64,000 nt of DNA, taken from positions 124,001 to 188,000 of the forward strand of contig NZ_PCOC01000003.1 in assembly GCF_002975205.1 (NCBI RefSeq), given 5' to 3'. The translations under genes were made by a program, and so were the position numbers. The notes under the pieces were generated by a model that did not search any database, was not told the DNA's origin, and was given only the letters and a program-made list of their open reading frames with translations. This DNA comes from Ochrobactrum vermis (GTDB taxonomy: Bacteria; Pseudomonadota; Alphaproteobacteria; Rhizobiales; Rhizobiaceae). Shown one piece after another: positions 10,392-20,348 of the stretch. The stretch's first letter is position 1, and each line of letters begins with the position of its first letter.

Positions 10392-11642
10392 TCACGCCAC
10401 GCCGATCCCCGTCAATTGGGTCATATCTGAGTGAGTCCAACGCGGGACCGCATGGCGCGCCCAGACTTCCGACAACGCTTCGAACAGGTCCGCCTCGTCT
10501 TCATCGGAATGGAACGGGTTGGGTGTTACTCGGAGACGTTCGGTCCCGCGCGGCACAGTGGGATAGTTGATCGGCTGCACATATATGCCATGGTCGGTCA
10601 TGAGATCGTCAGTCAGCCGCTTGGCGATGCCGGCGTCGCCGATCATGACTGGGAGGATATGGCTGGGGCTCGGGAAGACCGGCAGGTCGGCCGCCTGCAG
10701 ACCCGCCTTAACTGAAGCTACCCGGCAGTGAAGCTGTTCGCGCTCGACGTAGCTCGTCTTCAGGTGAGCAATCGCTGCGCGAACTCCGGCAACTGTTGCG
10801 GGAGGGAGCGCCGTCGAGAAAATGAACCCAGGGGCATGGCTGCGGATGAAGTCGACAATCTCGGCGCGGCCGGCCACATATCCGCCGACAGCGCCGAATC
10901 CCTTGCTGAGCGTGCCCTGAACAATATCGATGCGGTGAATCAGATTCTCGGCCTCGGCTACACCGCCGCCACGTGGCCCGTAGAGACCAACGCTGTGTAC
11001 CTCGTCGAGATAGGTTAACGCATTGTAGCGCTCGGCTAGGTCGCAGATCGTCTGCATAGGCGAAAAGTCGCCGTCCATCGAATAGCAACTCTCGAAGCAG
11101 ATGATTTTGGGGCGGTTTGGTTCGACCGCCTGAAGCTTGCGTTCCAGGTCGGCGACGTCATTGTGCCGAAACAACATCTTGGTCACGCCGCCTCGACGGA
11201 TGCCTTCAATCATCGACGCATGATTCAATGTGTCCGAGATCACCACGCAATCCGGCAATAGTCGGCGCAACGTAGATAGCGCGGCGTCATTTGCTGCATA
11301 GCCGGATGTGAAGACGAGAGCAGACTGCTTGCAGTGCAGATCGGCAAGGTCCTGTTCGAGCCTGACATGCTCATGGCTCGTGCCAGAGATGTTGCGCGTG
11401 CCGCCAGCGCCTGCCCCGTAGCTGAAAAGCGCTTCACGGGCTGCCTCAAGCACACTTGGATGAACGCTCATGCCGAGATAGTCATTAGAACACCAGATCG
11501 TCACAGGCCGGCCAACACGATGATCATAGGCGCGGATCGGGTTGCCGGGCGTACGCTCGAGATTGGCGAAGACGCGATAACGTTCCTCGCGTTTAAGGTT
11601 GTCCAGCGCCGAGTTGAAAAATCGCCAATAATTGAAGTCCAT
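10392..11642 (-). CDS. hemA: 5-aminolevulinate synthase (PLP)
   Basis: This 416-residue enzyme of the alpha-oxoamine synthase family has the glycine-rich loop '[15 protein letters not shown]', '[16 protein letters not shown]' and the PLP lysine in '[13 protein letters not shown]'. It joins glycine and succinyl-CoA to give 5-aminolevulinate, the first step of heme synthesis in Alphaproteobacteria. The ATG at 11642 follows GGCAGGACGG and gives the canonical N-terminus '[17 protein letters not shown]'; the frame is open about 39 codons further up but unlike the family. It stands alone, with short gaps from pdxJ and glyA on the same strand. Probably a second copy in this genome. Confidence 0.93.
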   Translation of the reverse strand: MDFNYWRFFNSALDNLKREERYRVFANLERTPGNPIRAYDHRVGRPVTIWCSNDYLGMSVHPSVLEAAREALFSYGAGAGGTRNISGTSHEHVRLEQDLADLHCKQSALVFTSGYAANDAALSTLRRLLPDCVVISDTLNHASMIEGIRRGGVTKMLFRHNDVADLERKLQAVEPNRPKIICFESCYSMDGDFSPMQTICDLAERYNALTYLDEVHSVGLYGPRGGGVAEAENLIHRIDIVQGTLSKGFGAVGGYVAGRAEIVDFIRSHAPGFIFSTALPPATVAGVRAAIAHLKTSYVEREQLHCRVASVKAGLQAADLPVFPSPSHILPVMIGDAGIAKRLTDDLMTDHGIYVQPINYPTVPRGTERLRVTPNPFHSDEDEADLFEALSEVWARHAVPRWTHSDMTQLTGIGVA

Positions 11643-11812
11643 CCGTCCTGCCGTTTCGTTCGGCGAAGCTCGGAATGTGCCAGCGTGCTCCGCGAGTTTC
11701 CGTCCGCACTGTCGCTCGTGTTCATACAATATCGGCAGTGAAGATCTCAGATAATTCAATACCGTGGCGGACGACTTGGCATGCCTAGCGCATGAGCCGT
11801 CGATCCGAATGA

Positions 11813-13048
11813 TCAGGCTGTAACCGGATAGCCGTCGACCAACCGTCGGACTTTGTCGCGAACCGCGCCTTCATCGAAATGATCGCCGCGCGCGCCGCGA
11901 AGCACAGTGAGGATCAGCTCACCCACAGCGCGGAATTCTTCAGTCCCGAAGCCACGCGACGTCCCCGCAGGGGTGCCGAATCGAATGCCGGAGGTGATCG
12001 TCGGCGGCTTGGGATCGTAGGGAACAGCGTTCTTGTTCGCGGTGAGGCCGAAGCGCTCCAACTCCTCGACGGCGACCCTGCCGGTGATGCCGAATGGTTC
12101 GAGGTCGACCAGAAGCAGATGGCAATCAGTCCCCCCGGTAACGAGGCGCAGGCCGCCGGCCGTGAGCGTCTCGGCGAGCGTTTGGGCGTTCGCGATGACG
12201 GCCTGTGAATAGCCCAAAAAGGAGGGCTGGAGCGCTTCGTGGAATGCAGCGGCCTTCCCTGCGATTACGTGCATCAGCGGGCCGCCCTGTGTGCCGGGGA
12301 AAACAGCCTTGTCGATTTTTTTGGCGATCTCCGCGTCATTTGTCAGAATGATTCCACCTCGCGGCCCACGTAGTGTCTTGTGCGTGGTGGAGGTGACAAC
12401 ATGGGCGTGCGATACCGGATCGGGATAAAGCCCCATCGCGATCAGGCCGGCATAGTGGGCGACATCCGCGACCAAATAGGCCCCGACATCATTGGCGATC
12501 GCACGCATGCGAGCGAAATCGATACTGCGCGGATAGGCGGACCCACCAGCAAAGATAAGGCGCGGCCGAACGCTTCGGGCGCTGCGCTCGAGCTCATCAT
12601 AATCGATGAGTTCGTCATCCCGGCGGACACCATAGGCGGACACTTCGAACCAGTGTCCGGACACACTGACCGAAGAGCCATGAGTAAGGTGGCCGCCGCA
12701 GGACAAATCAAGGCCCATGATCCTATCCCCCGGATTAAGCAACGCGAAGAGGACCGCGATGTTTGCGTTCGCGCCTGAATGGGGCTGAACGTTCGCATGG
12801 CTGGCGCCGAACAATTCACAGACACGATCGATTGCGAGCTGCTCGACTTTATCCACGGCTTCGCATCCGCCGTAGTACCGGCGGCCGGGATAGCCCTCGG
12901 CATATTTGTTGGTGAGAATCGAGCCCTGAGCCTGTCGAACGGCCCGGCTGACGATGTTTTCAGAGGCGATCAGCTCGATATGCTGGTTTTGACGCTCTCG
13001 CTCTTCTGTCAAAGCCGCAGCAAGTTCGGCGTCGAGTATGTCAGTCAT
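11813..13048 (-). CDS. glyA: serine hydroxymethyltransferase (PLP)
   Basis: This 411-residue enzyme has the family signatures '[19 protein letters not shown]', '[15 protein letters not shown]' and the PLP lysine in '[16 protein letters not shown]'. It converts serine and tetrahydrofolate to glycine and methylene-tetrahydrofolate. The start at 13048 overlaps the stop of the upstream glutamine amidotransferase gene in an ATGA, so the two are translationally coupled, which suggests a joint role. Glycine made here could feed the neighbouring HemA. Confidence 0.93.
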   Translation of the reverse strand: MTDILDAELAAALTEERERQNQHIELIASENIVSRAVRQAQGSILTNKYAEGYPGRRYYGGCEAVDKVEQLAIDRVCELFGASHANVQPHSGANANIAVLFALLNPGDRIMGLDLSCGGHLTHGSSVSVSGHWFEVSAYGVRRDDELIDYDELERSARSVRPRLIFAGGSAYPRSIDFARMRAIANDVGAYLVADVAHYAGLIAMGLYPDPVSHAHVVTSTTHKTLRGPRGGIILTNDAEIAKKIDKAVFPGTQGGPLMHVIAGKAAAFHEALQPSFLGYSQAVIANAQTLAETLTAGGLRLVTGGTDCHLLLVDLEPFGITGRVAVEELERFGLTANKNAVPYDPKPPTITSGIRFGTPAGTSRGFGTEEFRAVGELILTVLRGARGDHFDEGAVRDKVRRLVDGYPVTA

Positions 13049-13749
13049 TGCGTCAGTCCTTGCAGCCATTCCGCGAGCATTTTGCGCGAGGCGTCGCGCA
13101 AAGGCGGCCCCAAGCGTTCCGCGTCCGCGCGGAGCGTTTGGGAATCGATCTGCGCAGCGGCGAGCTCGACAGCATGGCCGACGAGCCAGCGTTCCATGCC
13201 CGCGCAGGCGTTGACTTCAGGGTGGAACTGAAGCCCGAGAATATTGCGCCCGAGGGCGAAGCCTTGAGTTGCACAAAGCGGCGTGTTGGCCAGGTTATCA
13301 GCGCCCTCGGGCGTCTCGAAGGCGTCACCGTGCCAGTGAAGCACAGAGACCCCTTCGAGATGACGAAGGGGCCCGGCGCGACCTGCATCCGTCAGGGTTA
13401 TTCCGGAAAAGCCGATCTCCTTGACGCCGCTGGGCGCGACCTTGGCGCCGAGCGTAGTCGCGATCTGTTGCGCCCCGAGACATATGCCAAGCGTCGGCAT
13501 GTTGGACGCAAGGCGCACTTGGAGAATCCGCCGCTCTTCCTCGAGAAAGGGATAGGTCTCGGTTTCGTAAACGCCCACCGGCCCTCCCAGCACAATGAGC
13601 AGACTGGGGAGCAGTGGATCGAGCGTCCAGAGCTTGTTCAAACCTAGGTCGTAATAGTGGATGCGGTAACCGGCGGCCGTCAGCACTGCCTCGAACGTGC
13701 CGAGGTCCTCGAAATCGAGATGCCGGATGACAACGGCGGTTTTAAGCAT
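13045..13749 (-). CDS. class I glutamine amidotransferase, GuaA-N-like
   Basis: This 234-residue stand-alone GATase1 domain has the nucleophilic cysteine in '[16 protein letters not shown]' and the catalytic histidine-glutamate pair in '[10 protein letters not shown]'. It resembles stand-alone 'GMP synthase-like' amidotransferases, which free ammonia from glutamine or cleave gamma-glutamyl bonds; no synthetase partner is adjacent. The stop is fused with the start of glyA (ATGA overlap). The substrate is unknown. Confidence 0.85.
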   Translation of the reverse strand: MLKTAVVIRHLDFEDLGTFEAVLTAAGYRIHYYDLGLNKLWTLDPLLPSLLIVLGGPVGVYETETYPFLEEERRILQVRLASNMPTLGICLGAQQIATTLGAKVAPSGVKEIGFSGITLTDAGRAGPLRHLEGVSVLHWHGDAFETPEGADNLANTPLCATQGFALGRNILGLQFHPEVNACAGMERWLVGHAVELAAAQIDSQTLRADAERLGPPLRDASRKMLAEWLQGLTQ

Positions 13750-13810
13750 AACAGGAACCCCTCTTGTAACAACTCGCTACTGGATCATTGAGATGACCGC
13801 TGTATATAAT

Positions 13811-13820
13811 CTAGTACTAG
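13811..13820. promoter_or_regulatory. palindrome CTAGTACTAG in the intergenic region upstream of the GATase-glyA operon
   Basis: A perfect 10-bp palindrome lies about 60 bases before the amidotransferase start, beside TATATAAT. Position fits a promoter or operator; no regulator can be assigned. Confidence 0.2.
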
Positions 13821-13925
13821 AGTTTCGTTGCAGCCGAAGGACGTGCCGGGTCTTTCAACCGCACTGGGCCGGTTATACGATCGCCTCAGTTCGCGTGTTT
13901 CTGAACACAGAAAGATGGGGGCACC

Positions 13926-14624
13926 TCAGCTCCTCCGAAATGATCGTTGTGAATGCCCCCGCGCTAAATCGGCAAGCGGCGTCTCACCCGCAATTGCCCT
14001 TTGCTCGACCGCGACCAGCACATCGCTCTCCGTCGGTATATAAACGTCAAGACGCGAGCCAAAACGGATAAGTCCGAAGCGCTGTCCAGCGCCGAGTTCC
14101 TCACCCTCCTCGACCCAATGCACGATGCGGCGCGCAATGAGGCCAGCGATCTGGACTACCGCGACAGGCCCGTAAACCGTGGAGATGGCCAGGCCGTTGC
14201 GCTCGTTGTGTTCGCTGGCTTTGTCGAGATCGGCATTCACGAAACGGCCAGGCGTATAGACGATGCGGCTGACGGTTCCCGCGATAGGCATGCGGTTCAC
14301 GTGACAGTCGAATATGCTCATGAACACGGATATCCTGAGCATCGGCTTCGCGGGAAGCTGCAGTTCCGGTGGCGGCAGCACTTCAGTAATCATACTGACC
14401 CGACCATCGGCTGGAGAAATGATAAGTTCTGGGGACTGTAACGTCGAGCGGGCTGGATCGCGGAAAAAATAGACCACCCACGCCGTCAGAATACCACCCA
14501 TCCAAGCGAGCGGGCTCCAGACGAACCCGAGCACGAGCGTCGCGAAAAGGCCGACTGCGATAAAAGGATAGCCCGCCGGATGGATCGGAACGAGGCTGTT
14601 GCGGACCGACGAGACGACGCTCAT
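13926..14624 (-). CDS. psd: phosphatidylserine decarboxylase (pyruvoyl enzyme)
   Basis: This 232-residue protein is the short (type II) proenzyme form. A hydrophobic N-terminus (about residues 19-52) is followed by 'YFFRDPAR', 'ISPADGRVSMI', 'RISVFMSIFDCHVNRMPI' and the Gly-Ser self-cleavage site in 'LIRFGSRLDVY', where the serine becomes the pyruvoyl cofactor. It makes phosphatidylethanolamine at the inner membrane. It is not PLP-dependent, but its pyruvoyl carbonyl reacts with the same amine reagents that trap PLP, which may explain its place here. No pssA follows. Confidence 0.92.
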   Translation of the reverse strand: MSVVSSVRNSLVPIHPAGYPFIAVGLFATLVLGFVWSPLAWMGGILTAWVVYFFRDPARSTLQSPELIISPADGRVSMITEVLPPPELQLPAKPMLRISVFMSIFDCHVNRMPIAGTVSRIVYTPGRFVNADLDKASEHNERNGLAISTVYGPVAVVQIAGLIARRIVHWVEEGEELGAGQRFGLIRFGSRLDVYIPTESDVLVAVEQRAIAGETPLADLARGHSQRSFRRS

Positions 14625-14724
14625 GAGCAGAGTCTCATTAGCGGCGTCCGATTGAGGTCCAGCAATCCCTTCGGTGCGATAAGCCGCGTATCTCTGTGCT
14701 GCATTGACGAAAGGCCGATCGACA

Positions 14725-15453
14725 TTATGGATTCCAATCTGTGGTTTGTTTGAACGTCACGACCAGTATATCGCGGTGTCCTGCGACGGCGCTGTCCCGA
14801 GGATGTATCGGTGTGACCCCATGAAGCACGCGGTGGTCATCGAGCACCATAGCCTCGAAGGGATCCTCGAGCGTGAAGGAGCTGATTTCCCGACCGTCTG
14901 GAGCGTGAATCTGTGAGACGCCGCCGGTGATGCCCGAACGCTCCACGGCGAGCATGAAGACCCAATCGACACCGTCGCGATGCAAACCCTCCGGCGTCGG
15001 CAAACCTGGTCCATCGGGGCGCGCTTCGATGCGGAATTGATGCATTTCGACATACCATAGGCGATGAGCATCGACATCGATAATCATTCTCGTCGTCCGC
15101 AGGAGCGCATTGACGAGTTCGCCATTGGTCAGCGACTCATCCACCGGCTCGAACCAACGCGCGATGCCACCGTTTAACGGGTTATGCTCACGATCCTGAT
15201 AGTGTGGGCGGTGCGCACGTCGCCAGATGAAGTTCGGACCAACCAGGAAAACCGCGAAGCTGCGGCGACGATAGGTCCCACCGTCAGCCATATATTCATC
15301 GAGCCCCAAGGAATTCCAGTTGTCATGGAAGAGTGACCACTCTTCCATGGAAGACAGCCCAACCAACTCCTGCATATCTGACGCGCAGATTCGGACAAAA
15401 CCGCTGTCTTTCAGCTCACGAATGCACTGATCCAGTATTTCAGCTGCGTTCAT
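14725..15453 (-). CDS. 2OG-Fe(II) dioxygenase (free amino acid hydroxylase-like family)
   Basis: This 242-residue protein has the iron-binding H-x-D in 'GLHRDGVDWVFMLAVER', the distal histidine in 'DHRVLHGVTPI' and the 2-oxoglutarate-binding arginine region 'GHRDILVVTFK'. The pattern fits the 2OG-Fe dioxygenase family that includes the Bacillus L-isoleucine 4-hydroxylase, whose known members hydroxylate free aliphatic amino acids. Its substrate is unknown. In an amino-acid-enzyme island it could modify either a toxin or a metabolite. Confidence 0.75.
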   Translation of the reverse strand: MNAAEILDQCIRELKDSGFVRICASDMQELVGLSSMEEWSLFHDNWNSLGLDEYMADGGTYRRRSFAVFLVGPNFIWRRAHRPHYQDREHNPLNGGIARWFEPVDESLTNGELVNALLRTTRMIIDVDAHRLWYVEMHQFRIEARPDGPGLPTPEGLHRDGVDWVFMLAVERSGITGGVSQIHAPDGREISSFTLEDPFEAMVLDDHRVLHGVTPIHPRDSAVAGHRDILVVTFKQTTDWNP

Positions 15454-15875
15454 GACGCCACCTTGGAAATGAAGGTGGAGCCACAGATTGCTGTGAAAAT
15501 CGCGACTGGAAGAGTTCTGAGCCGAATCGTAGCTACTGTTCGCGTCAACGGCTTTTCATACAGTGGGGTTATGTACATCAACGGTATGCGCGACGAGCAC
15601 CCGTCGCGAAACGAACGGCTCTTTTCCAACTTCAACTGCCTCCGGAAACTGAATCGATCAAACGATTGCTAACGATCAAGCGGCCCACCCCATAGGTCCG
15701 GATTGCAGAAGGAGAATGTGCCGGTTGCTACTCGGCGAGTACGGCTGATTAATCCGGCCCCCCGACGTCGACGTATCCGGCGCTTTAAGTCTTGGCAGCG
15801 AAGACCCAGTGTTTGTCTCGATGCGACGGTGGCCTGCGCCAAATCGGAAGCCACGCCGCAAGCGGAGAGGTTTGA
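15454..15875. other. intergenic stretch without a supported gene
   Basis: 422 bases between two divergent genes. I see no protein family or RNA in it. It must hold the promoters of the dioxygenase gene and of serC. Confidence 0.4.
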
Positions 15876-17120
15876 ATGATCGCTTTAACGACCAAACACG
15901 TGAGTAAAAGTAATCAAGTATCCAGTCACGTGAGCAAGCCCAAAGTGCGCCCGCGCAATCCTCACTTCTCGTCCGGACCGTCGGCGAAGCGTATTGGCTG
16001 GCACCTGTCTGTCCTCGACGATGCTTTGATTGGTCGTTCGCACAGGTCCCAGCTCGGTAAAGCAAAGCTTGCTGAAGTGATTGAACGCACCCGCGCCATC
16101 CTCGGCGTGCCGGACGATTATCGCATCGCAATCGTGCCAGGCTCGGATACCGGCGCCATGGAGATGGCGATGTGGTCTCTTCTCGGCTCGCGCGGGATCG
16201 ATGTCCTTGCTTGGGAAAGCTTCGGAAAGGAGTGGGTGACCGACATCACATCACAGCTCAGCATCACTGACACCCGTACTTTTGTTGCAGATTATGGGAA
16301 GTTGCCGGACCTCGGACAATGCGACGCGTCACGCGATATCGTCTTCACGTGGAACGGCACTACCTCTGGCGTGCGTGTGCCCAATGGCGACTGGATTTCT
16401 GACGATCGTACAGGCCTTACCATATGCGACGCGACTTCAGCCGCCTTCGCTATGGCGCTGCCTTGGTCGAAGTTGGATGTCGTGACCTGGTCCTGGCAAA
16501 AGGTGCTGGGTGGGGAGGGTGCGCACGGCATGCTAGTGCTCGGTCCGCGCGCGGTCAAGCGTCTGGAAGCGCAAGCGCCTGCTTGGCCGATCCCCAAGCT
16601 TTTCCGCATGACCAAGAACGGCAAGTTGATCGATAGACTGTTTACCGGTGAGACAATCAACACTCCGTCATTGCTGGCGGTAGAGGATGCGATCGTTGGG
16701 CTTGACTGGGCGGAGAAAATCGGAGGTCTGCCCGAACTGACCCGGCGATGCGAGGCCAATCTCGCGACTGTCACGGATTGGGTGTCTCGCAGCCGATGGG
16801 CAGCTTTTTTAGCAGAGCGGCCTGAGACACGCTCATGCACAGCATTGTGCCTCCGAATCATCGCGCCCGAAATCGAAATGCTTGATGTAACTGATCTGAA
16901 GCGGTTTGTCGCGGAAATGGTGTGGTTATTGGATCTGGAGGGAGTCGCCTATGACATCGGTTCCTATCACGCCGCGCCGGTGGGCTTGCGTCTCTGGGGT
17001 GGCGCCACAGTAGAGAACGCCGATATGGAAGCGGTTCTTCCCTGGCTCGATTGGGCATTTGAAGTGACGCGCTTGGCATGGAATCTTGGAGAGGAGGCCC
17101 GGTTCCGGGGCCCCGCTTGA
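15876..17120 (+). CDS. serC: phosphoserine aminotransferase (PLP), alphaproteobacterial type
   Basis: This 414-residue protein belongs to the long SerC type: '[12 protein letters not shown]' at the N-terminus, '[20 protein letters not shown]' and the PLP lysine in '[16 protein letters not shown]'. SerC aminates 3-phosphohydroxypyruvate for serine synthesis and also 3-hydroxy-4-phosphohydroxy-2-oxobutanoate in PLP synthesis (as PdxF), so it links serine and B6 supply. The N-terminal ~25 residues contain a short duplication ('HVSK' twice, CACGTGAG in the DNA) and are not conserved; a later start is possible. Confidence 0.9.
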   Translation: MIALTTKHVSKSNQVSSHVSKPKVRPRNPHFSSGPSAKRIGWHLSVLDDALIGRSHRSQLGKAKLAEVIERTRAILGVPDDYRIAIVPGSDTGAMEMAMWSLLGSRGIDVLAWESFGKEWVTDITSQLSITDTRTFVADYGKLPDLGQCDASRDIVFTWNGTTSGVRVPNGDWISDDRTGLTICDATSAAFAMALPWSKLDVVTWSWQKVLGGEGAHGMLVLGPRAVKRLEAQAPAWPIPKLFRMTKNGKLIDRLFTGETINTPSLLAVEDAIVGLDWAEKIGGLPELTRRCEANLATVTDWVSRSRWAAFLAERPETRSCTALCLRIIAPEIEMLDVTDLKRFVAEMVWLLDLEGVAYDIGSYHAAPVGLRLWGGATVENADMEAVLPWLDWAFEVTRLAWNLGEEARFRGPA

Positions 17121-17149
17121 CCGATGTCCGTCGTGTGTTCTGTCCAATC

Positions 17150-17656
17150 AAAGACCCCCACCGACGATGCGACGCAGCGGATTACCGTACCTCGCCTGGA
17201 AAGCGCAGGTGACTGCCTGATCCGAATCTGTCTAGCCGCAGTTCGCACCATCGCCGTCTCGGTTCAGCACATCGACGCGGGAATGTCCCGGCAGGGGCTA
17301 CCGGTCGACGAATTGCAAGCGCTAGTGAATGAATCTGATCTGATAGATAAGTTTGGCGTCGAGCTCATCATGAGCCCCGCGCGATGGAAGACGAGCTCAA
17401 GTACTCCGGAAATGCGCAGCAGCTCTCGGCTTTCAAAACAGTGATCCAATACCTGCCGGCGGCCTGGCGGATGTGCCGCTGGAGAATATCAAATGGGGCT
17501 CATACGTGGAGATAATCGCCCCACCGGTCGGCTGAAGCGTCCGCTAAAGATGTTGGAGCGATCAATTACAGGATCCTGACAAACCTCGGATCGCACTACC
17601 GGCGGATCTACGTCGATTCGCGGGCTCTTTGGAGCCCTCCGCATCGTGCCCCCTAA
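17150..17656 (+). pseudogene. alanine racemase remnant (PLP enzyme)
   Basis: Successive frames show pieces of a bacterial alanine racemase in the right order: 'VQHIDAGMSRQGLPVDELQA' (family: H-x-D-T-G-M-x-R-x-G), then 'NAQQLSAFK', 'WGSYVEIIAPP' and the C-terminal block 'INYRILTNLGSHYRRIYVD'. Frameshifts and a large internal deletion leave about 500 of ~1,100 bases. The intact enzyme makes D-alanine for peptidoglycan and is the target of D-cycloserine. It is a further PLP gene of the island, now lost. Its 5' boundary is uncertain. Confidence 0.7.
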
Positions 17657-17778
17657 CGCAAGTGTTGCAGCTTATGGGGTAATTTAGCCACCGCGATTTC
17701 GCGTAGCTATGAAGCATTTTTGGATCGACGCAGGCTCATTGCCGCTCGTCGGTGTTCTATTAAAGGAGACTGTATCCA

Positions 17779-18924
17779 ATGTCCGCCATTCCGCTGTTCG
17801 ATGTGAAAAGACAGTTGTTGCTCTTGCGCTCAGACCTTGATCGCCGCATCGCCGCGGTTATCGATTCAGGTCTTTTCATTAATGGCCCAGAAGTCGGCGA
17901 ACTCGAATACAAGCTGGCGCGATTCGCCGGCTGCGCTCACGCTGTAGGCGTTTCTTCCGGTACCCACGCGCTCCAGATCGCACTGATGGCGGAGGGGATC
18001 GGACCGGGCGACGCGGTATTTCTTCCGGCGTTTACCTATACGGCCACTGCTGAAGTGCCACTAGTGCTGGGAGCGACACCGATCTTTGTCGATGTGGAGC
18101 GGGAAACGTTCAATCTCTGCGTCGCCGACCTCGAACGCCGCGTTGCTCTGGTCAAAGCGGATGGGCGACTTCGACCTCGGGCGGTGATTGGAGCCGATCT
18201 GTTCGGATTACCGGTAGATTGGCCGGCGGTCGAAGCGATCTGTGAACGCGAGAATATGCTTGCGCTGGATGACGCTGCGCAGGCCTTCGGGGCTGAACTC
18301 CACGGCCGAAGAATTGGCCGCCACGGTCATGCGACAACCTTGTCCTTTTTCCCGACAAAAACATTAGGTGCGTTCGGAGATGCTGGCGCGATTCTTACAG
18401 ACGACGCGGCGCGCGTCGAGGTCTACCGGAAGATCCGATCACATGGCGAAGGCCGAACCCGCTATGACGTTGAACGGACCGGTGTCAACGGGCGCATCGA
18501 CACGATCCAGGCGACGATCCTCTCTGCCAAGATGGAAATACTTGAGCAGGAGCTGGTTCAACGACGACAAATCGCCGCGACTTACGATGCCGCCCTGAAT
18601 GGATTTGTCGGCTTGCAAACGGCGCAACCAGGCGCGGTGAACGCCTATGGCCTATACACCATCCGGCTGCCACATACTTCGGTACGGACGCGAGTCCAGG
18701 AAGCACTAACGGCGCGTGGGATTGGCTATGGGGTCTATTATCCTAAGCCGCTTCACGTGCAGCCAGCCTATACCACAACACATGAGGGATCGATCCGAGG
18801 GGGGCCTCCAGCGTTGCCGGTCAGCACAGCCTTATGTGGCCAAGTGCTATCGCTACCGATGAACCCTTATATGAGCCTGGCCGAAGCCGAGACGGTTGCG
18901 TCAACAGTCGTTGCAGCTGTGTGA
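17779..18924 (+). CDS. DegT/DnrJ/EryC1/StrS family aminotransferase (PLP)
   Basis: This 381-residue enzyme has 'VGVSSGTHALQIALMAEGI', 'LDDAAQAFGAELHGRRIG' and the PLP lysine in 'LSFFPTKTLGAFGDAGA', the classic DegT signature. The family aminates keto-sugars linked to nucleotides for surface polysaccharides or antibiotics. No sugar-nucleotide genes are near, so the substrate is open. AGGAG precedes the ATG. It lies as a single gene between the alanine racemase remnant and sufS. Confidence 0.9.
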   Translation: MSAIPLFDVKRQLLLLRSDLDRRIAAVIDSGLFINGPEVGELEYKLARFAGCAHAVGVSSGTHALQIALMAEGIGPGDAVFLPAFTYTATAEVPLVLGATPIFVDVERETFNLCVADLERRVALVKADGRLRPRAVIGADLFGLPVDWPAVEAICERENMLALDDAAQAFGAELHGRRIGRHGHATTLSFFPTKTLGAFGDAGAILTDDAARVEVYRKIRSHGEGRTRYDVERTGVNGRIDTIQATILSAKMEILEQELVQRRQIAATYDAALNGFVGLQTAQPGAVNAYGLYTIRLPHTSVRTRVQEALTARGIGYGVYYPKPLHVQPAYTTTHEGSIRGGPPALPVSTALCGQVLSLPMNPYMSLAEAETVASTVVAAV

Positions 18925-19106
18925 TTAAGACACGTCAGCGGGCATGACCGGTCCGATCCTAAGCGGCCCAGGACGCCTAACGAATCCGGTACTCCAATAG
19001 GAGCTTAACATTGCCTAATGGTCTGCCGACAAGGATTTAATTCTCGAGACGCCGCGCGCTATCTCTCTACTCACTAGGCAGATAGACACCAAGCTGAAGG
19101 ATACCG

Positions 19107-20348
19107 ATGAAGCATGCCGCTGCACCATATGACATCGGGTCCATCCGAGCCGATTTTCCGATTCTAAAGCGTGAGATCAATGGTCGACCGTTGGTCTATC
19201 TCGATACCGCCGCTTCCGCACAGAAACCTCGGGCCGTCACACAGGCGATGGTCGATTTGATTGAGAATGACTACGCCAATGTCCATCGCGGATTGCATTT
19301 TCTCGCCAATCGGTCGACTGACGTCTACGAAGGAGTGCGCGAAACGGTGTGCCGGTTCCTCAATGCGTCGACGCCGCGGGAGGTCGTCTTTACTCGCTCG
19401 GTCACGGGCGCGCTGAATCTTCTCGCCTCCTCGCTTGGCAGACATCAGCGGATCGTCGAAGGGGACGAGATCATTCTATCCGAATTGGAACACCACTCCA
19501 ACATCGTGCCTTGGCATTTCTGGCGTGAGCGGCATGGTGCCGTGATCCGCTGGGCACCTGTCGACAACGACGGCAATCTGATTGTGGACGCTCTGGAAGA
19601 GCTACTGTCTTCGCGCACCAAAATTGTGTCCATCACGCATATGTCGAATGTGGTGGGCATGGTGACACCGATTAAGCACATTGCAGCGCTTTGCCGTGCG
19701 CGCGGAATCCCGCTCGTCGTGGATGGCGCTCAAGGGGCAGTGCATCTTCCACTCGACGTGCAAGATCTCGGGACCGATTTTTATTGCTTCACTGGTCACA
19801 AGGTCTACGGGCCGACCGGCATCGGCGTCCTATACGGACGACTGGAATTGCTGGACAAGCTGCCACCATTTGAGGGTGGGGGTGAAATGATTGAGACGGT
19901 CACGAAGGACACTGTGTCCTATAACAGCGCACCGCATCGGTTCGAAGCCGGTACTCCACCGATCATCGAGGCGGCAGGCCTGGGTGCGGCCTTGGATTAT
20001 CTATCGGGCATCGGACGTGAAGCTGTTCTCGCGCATGAAACAGCGCTCACACACTATGCCCATGCTCGCCTTGAAGAATTCGGCGGGATCGAGGTTTACG
20101 GCCGGGCAGCCCACAAAGGTTCGATCATCGCATTCAATCTGAAGGGCGCTCATGCGCACGACGTCGCTACTATTCTTGATCGAGCGGGCGTCGCAGTTCG
20201 CGCGGGAACGCACTGCGCCTCTCCCTTGCTTGCGAAGATCGGGAAAACCTCCTCCTGCCGGGCTTCCCTTGGGCTTTACAGCACCAAGGGCGAGATCGAC
20301 GCGTTGATTGACGCACTCGGAACAGCTCAGCGGATACTGCTGCCATGA
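19107..20348 (+). CDS. sufS: cysteine desulfurase, SufS type (PLP)
   Basis: This 413-residue class V aminotransferase-fold enzyme has '[14 protein letters not shown]' at the N-terminus, the PLP lysine in '[14 protein letters not shown]', and the sulfur-accepting cysteine in '[12 protein letters not shown]'. It takes sulfur from cysteine for iron-sulfur clusters. The usual suf partners are missing; instead the stop overlaps the trpB start (ATGA), so sufS and trpB are translationally coupled. AAGGATACCG precedes the start. Probably an extra copy outside the main suf operon. Confidence 0.9.
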   Translation: MKHAAAPYDIGSIRADFPILKREINGRPLVYLDTAASAQKPRAVTQAMVDLIENDYANVHRGLHFLANRSTDVYEGVRETVCRFLNASTPREVVFTRSVTGALNLLASSLGRHQRIVEGDEIILSELEHHSNIVPWHFWRERHGAVIRWAPVDNDGNLIVDALEELLSSRTKIVSITHMSNVVGMVTPIKHIAALCRARGIPLVVDGAQGAVHLPLDVQDLGTDFYCFTGHKVYGPTGIGVLYGRLELLDKLPPFEGGGEMIETVTKDTVSYNSAPHRFEAGTPPIIEAAGLGAALDYLSGIGREAVLAHETALTHYAHARLEEFGGIEVYGRAAHKGSIIAFNLKGAHAHDVATILDRAGVAVRAGTHCASPLLAKIGKTSSCRASLGLYSTKGEIDALIDALGTAQRILLP

